Origin: Treponema sp.
GTDB taxonomy: Bacteria; Spirochaetota; Spirochaetia; Treponematales; Treponemataceae
Direction: 5' to 3'
NCBI GenBank assembly: GCA_016281495.1
Contig: JAEEIU010000059.1
Coordinates: 1 to 55,499 of the forward strand
DNA: 55,499 bases
Both the position numbers and the translations under genes were made by a program. Positions within the stretch are counted from its first letter, which is position 1, and each line of letters begins with the position of its first letter. Shown here piece by piece: positions 52,965 through 55,499 of this stretch. A model generated the notes under the pieces. The model was not told where the DNA came from. It searched no databases and worked only from the letters and a program-made list of their open reading frames with translations.

Positions 52965-54536
52965 TTATTTTTTCGTTTTACTTTTCCTTATGTAATCCGG
53001 CCGCACTTCATGGGGATTGTACCAGTTATTAAGCACTTCCACCATATCCGGCTCTTCGTGCAAAAGGTAAGCCTGCCACAAATCCTCACGGACAAGAGTA
53101 TATTCAAAATCAATCTTGCGTATCAAGTCATCTGATTTTTCCGGCAGGGTATTGTTCGATTCCAGCACTTCCCTTATACGCTTTTCACTTGTGCCATAGG
53201 CCAGCCTCCACAATTTTTCAACAGGCACTTCAAAATTCGGAAGCCAGTTGAGGCAGTCCTTTAAGTCCTTATGATAAGTGTAGACGTGATTCAAGCCAAG
53301 ATGTGCTATCAAAAGCGAGTCGTCATCAAGTTCAATGTCACGGACAATATTCCTGTACCTGTTATATGGAGGGTCGGACTCACGATCATAGAAGTCGGGA
53401 GTAAAGTTATAGAGCGCATAATACAAAAAGCCACACAGCAGCACCACGGGGATTCTTACCAACAGTTTAAGACGGAGATTCAAAGTGGAACGATCATCAC
53501 CAACCCTTTCACGGCTACCATTAAAGTTTACAATCTGATGAACAAAATAAACCACAAGCGGTATGCCCAGCGGTATGGCATTCATCCATTGGCGTAGTCC
53601 CATATCACTGTCCAGATTCCAGAATGGAAAAAACAAGACGGGAACCAGAAGCAAGAGGCAGCGACCTATCCTTTTCTTTATGAGCATGACGACTGCAAGA
53701 ATGTAAGTCAGCACCGCATAAACCGACATTTCCAGGGCACCCCACCCCAAGGCCCTTTTCATCGTTGCATTAAAAAAAGGAAGAGACGGCAGGCTGAATG
53801 CATTGGCAAAACGCGGACTGTGCAGGCGGAAGAATTTGTATGCGGGAATCAAGGCAACAAGAAAAACTATAATGGAAACAAGTTTAACGGCAAAAAGTAT
53901 TGAAGGATTGCTTTTTACGAGCCGAATCAAAACCGGAATTACGAATACAAGGGTTACAAGACAGGCAAAAACAAGAGTAACCTTATGGCTCAAGGCAGAA
54001 AGGACAAGAAAGACCAAAGTGCATGAATACAAGGCGGTTTTTACCGGAAGAGACTTTGGACGTTTTTTTACTATAAGCACAAGGAAGGCTACATACAAAA
54101 GGAGGAACATCACGCCCGTCTGATTGTTGATGTAGTTGACTCCCATTTGAGTGACCGTTGGGGAAGCTGCGGAAAGTAAAAAGCCCAGAATCGAAAAATA
54201 AAAGTCACCGGTTGCAAAGCCCAGCACAAGATAAATTGCCAGAGAGATGCCGGCAGAAGAAATTGCAGACCACAGTTTTACGCCCTCAATCGCATCACCA
54301 CAAATATACGAACACAAACCGCACAGATAATATCCGCACTGATAACTTGGATTTTCAAGATGACCTGTCTGGACAAGAGATTTTGCCTGCAGTGCATAAA
54401 AGTATCCGTCAAGGCCATTGGGTTCACTGGATTTCTGAAGCATGTCGTATCTTATTGTAGCAATATTCACACAAAGCACCAGGATAGTCAGAAAGGTTCC
54501 CACAGAAAATTTCTTTTCCCATGATTCTTCCATCAT
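52965..54536 (-). CDS. Multi-spanning membrane protein, glycosyltransferase-C-like
   Basis: A 523-residue protein with about eleven membrane helices from residue 15 to 385, an acidic motif in the first extracytoplasmic loop (GLDGYFYALQAKSLV) and a soluble C-terminal domain of about 130 residues. The layout, with an acidic loop after helix 1, resembles GT-C transferases acting on lipid-linked sugars, but no signature is decisive. Its start overlaps the VanW stop by four bases. Confidence 0.7.
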   Translation of the reverse strand: MMEESWEKKFSVGTFLTILVLCVNIATIRYDMLQKSSEPNGLDGYFYALQAKSLVQTGHLENPSYQCGYYLCGLCSYICGDAIEGVKLWSAISSAGISLAIYLVLGFATGDFYFSILGFLLSAASPTVTQMGVNYINNQTGVMFLLLYVAFLVLIVKKRPKSLPVKTALYSCTLVFLVLSALSHKVTLVFACLVTLVFVIPVLIRLVKSNPSILFAVKLVSIIVFLVALIPAYKFFRLHSPRFANAFSLPSLPFFNATMKRALGWGALEMSVYAVLTYILAVVMLIKKRIGRCLLLLVPVLFFPFWNLDSDMGLRQWMNAIPLGIPLVVYFVHQIVNFNGSRERVGDDRSTLNLRLKLLVRIPVVLLCGFLYYALYNFTPDFYDRESDPPYNRYRNIVRDIELDDDSLLIAHLGLNHVYTYHKDLKDCLNWLPNFEVPVEKLWRLAYGTSEKRIREVLESNNTLPEKSDDLIRKIDFEYTLVREDLWQAYLLHEEPDMVEVLNNWYNPHEVRPDYIRKSKTKK

Positions 54537-55396
54537 TTTCCCTCCACTGATTTTGAATTCAAAAGCGGCTCGTACATCATGAGCGCGTGATTTTCCGTAA
54601 GATATTCGTCGCTCACAAGTTTTTTTTCAGCATCTGTTTTTTCCTGAACAAAATGCTTTCTCCAGATTGTGTTGTGGCGAACATAAACTCCACCCACCTC
54701 GCCTGTAATCCAATGTTCCTTTTGATACACCTCATAAGAATCCACCACGGGATTTTTGCACCTCCACTGGCCGTGCAGTTCTCCGTCTTCAATCCAAAGC
54801 AAAAGGACATAATCCATCACTGTTTCATTCTTTATCATAAGGTCACGGTAATTATAAACGCAGGTAGCCCCACTCCCGAATGGCTGTGTCCTGTTTGAGT
54901 CGGGAAAAACATCATAGCTGTGACGGAATCGTTCCACCACAGAAAGAGGCGTATGCAGAGTCATCCAGTACAAGAGGTTTGAAAGGGCACAAAGTCCGCC
55001 ACCAACTGCCGCAACAGGCTTTCCGTTTACAAGCATCATCCCCTTTTGATAGCCCTTCCTTTTAGTTGGATTTCCAATCAAATGCCAGTAGGAAAAGATT
55101 TTACCCGGTTCAAGCACAAGGCCGTTCAGATTTTTAATTGCAAGGGAAATATTGTGGACCTTTCCATCCTGCAATGCCGTGTCCACATCAGAAAGGTTCC
55201 TGTACAATGGAGTTGAATGTGAAAATGCAACATGAGGAAACTGTTCCTTAAGGTCCTGAATTGAATTTGACTTGTTGGGTTTTGCAAAAAGTTTTTTAAA
55301 TCGAATCCACGCGCAATGTCTGAGGAAGCAGTAATATGCCTCCCCAAGTTTTACGCGCAGAGCCGACCTGTGTTTTTGCGGAACAAAGCGGTACAC
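54533..55396 (-). CDS. VanW-family protein
   Basis: A 287-residue VanW protein. Landmarks: ALRVKLGEAYYC near the N-terminus, then LVLEPGKIFSYWHLIGNPT and GKPVAAVGGGLCALSNLLYW, and later HSYDVFPD and FGSGATCVYNYRDL. VanW accompanies some vancomycin-resistance clusters, but its biochemical role is unknown, and here there is no van ligase nearby, so resistance should not be inferred. The start is GTG at 55396 with no clear ribosome-binding site. It follows the cut-off gene at the edge by seven bases. Confidence 0.85.
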   Translation of the reverse strand: MYRFVPQKHRSALRVKLGEAYYCFLRHCAWIRFKKLFAKPNKSNSIQDLKEQFPHVAFSHSTPLYRNLSDVDTALQDGKVHNISLAIKNLNGLVLEPGKIFSYWHLIGNPTKRKGYQKGMMLVNGKPVAAVGGGLCALSNLLYWMTLHTPLSVVERFRHSYDVFPDSNRTQPFGSGATCVYNYRDLMIKNETVMDYVLLLWIEDGELHGQWRCKNPVVDSYEVYQKEHWITGEVGGVYVRHNTIWRKHFVQEKTDAEKKLVSDEYLTENHALMMYEPLLNSKSVEGK

Positions 55397-55403
55397 TTAA
55401 AAA

Positions 55404-55499
55404 TTACCAGTCTTCATGATAACGCCAGTCGGAAACAAGATCAGCAGAAAGAACTTTATAAGGCGTACCGTTCAGCAGTATTTTATCGGTCCCTGAAAT
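55404..55499 (-). CDS. 3' end of an unidentified gene (partial)
   Basis: The minus strand reads open for 31 codons from the window edge to a TAA at 55404-55406, ending SDWRYHEDW. It is too short to assign. Its proximity to VanW (seven bases) suggests it is the upstream member of the same operon. Confidence 0.5.
   Translation of the reverse strand: MSGTDKILLNGTPYKVLSADLVSDWRYHEDW

Noticed and set aside
54533..55396. Vancomycin resistance locus
   Set aside because: Only VanW is present; no vanA/B ligase, vanH, vanX or two-component system is nearby.

Overview
The window looks like chromosome from a Treponema-like spirochaete with mid-range G+C. This is inferred from gene content: an RND exporter with a LolA-like partner, many lipoproteins with short lipoboxes, a beta-helix lipoprotein, a long (class II) ketol-acid reductoisomerase, a VanW protein, a DUF4428 protein, an Rpn-type nuclease and dispersed GTCAT-bordered palindromes. 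No phage, plasmid, insertion sequence, CRISPR array or rRNA was seen. The genes are mainly housekeeping and envelope genes with a few accessory ones.

Layout. 1-1.5 kb: a cut-off AAA ATPase (DUF4143 type) and an LRR-like protein. 1.6-7.5 kb: an ArsR-type regulator divergent from a three-gene envelope operon (inner-membrane MMPL exporter, LolA-like periplasmic protein, outer-membrane barrel). 7.6-14.7 kb: an M16 peptidase lipoprotein, a DAHP synthase-prephenate dehydratase fusion, a probable zinc-metallopeptidase lipoprotein and a small unknown. 14.8-17.8 kb: ilvN, murI, a Cys-rich protein, and a divergent pair encoding a pentapeptide-like protein and a metallo-beta-lactamase-fold (MBL) protein. 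17.8-27.5 kb: a chemotaxis receptor, an operon with an RNB ribonuclease and two membrane proteins, a sialate O-acetylesterase-like enzyme and an orphan sugar-ABC ATPase. 27.7-34.2 kb: surface-lipoprotein genes with REP-like repeats and a heptamer tandem repeat. 34.4-39.7 kb: tRNA-Leu(GAG) just downstream of leuS, then an MBL protein, an RsuA-type pseudouridine synthase and an ATC-hydrolase-like protein. 39.7-46.9 kb: a group-2-like sigma factor behind a consensus sigma-54 promoter, a divergent polysaccharide deacetylase, an Rpn nuclease, a DUF937 protein, a GGDEF protein and a CDF transporter. 47-52.4 kb: a PRPP synthetase-FGGY kinase operon, an unknown protein and ilvC. 52.4-55.5 kb: a surface-glycan operon (VanW, a multi-spanning membrane protein, a hexapeptide acyltransferase).

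Most notable points. (1) Several genes have near-consensus sigma-70 promoters whose -10 box ends about 6-7 nt before the ATG, predicting leaderless mRNAs; one divergent pair shares overlapping promoters of this kind. (2) A consensus -24/-12 promoter in front of a sigma-70-family gene suggests a sigma-54-to-sigma cascade. (3) The DAHP synthase domain of the fusion lacks one expected metal ligand and has another changed. (4) Asp/Phe-rich tracts occur in both the inner- and outer-membrane members of the RND operon. (5) REP-like hairpins keep a common loop while their stems covary.
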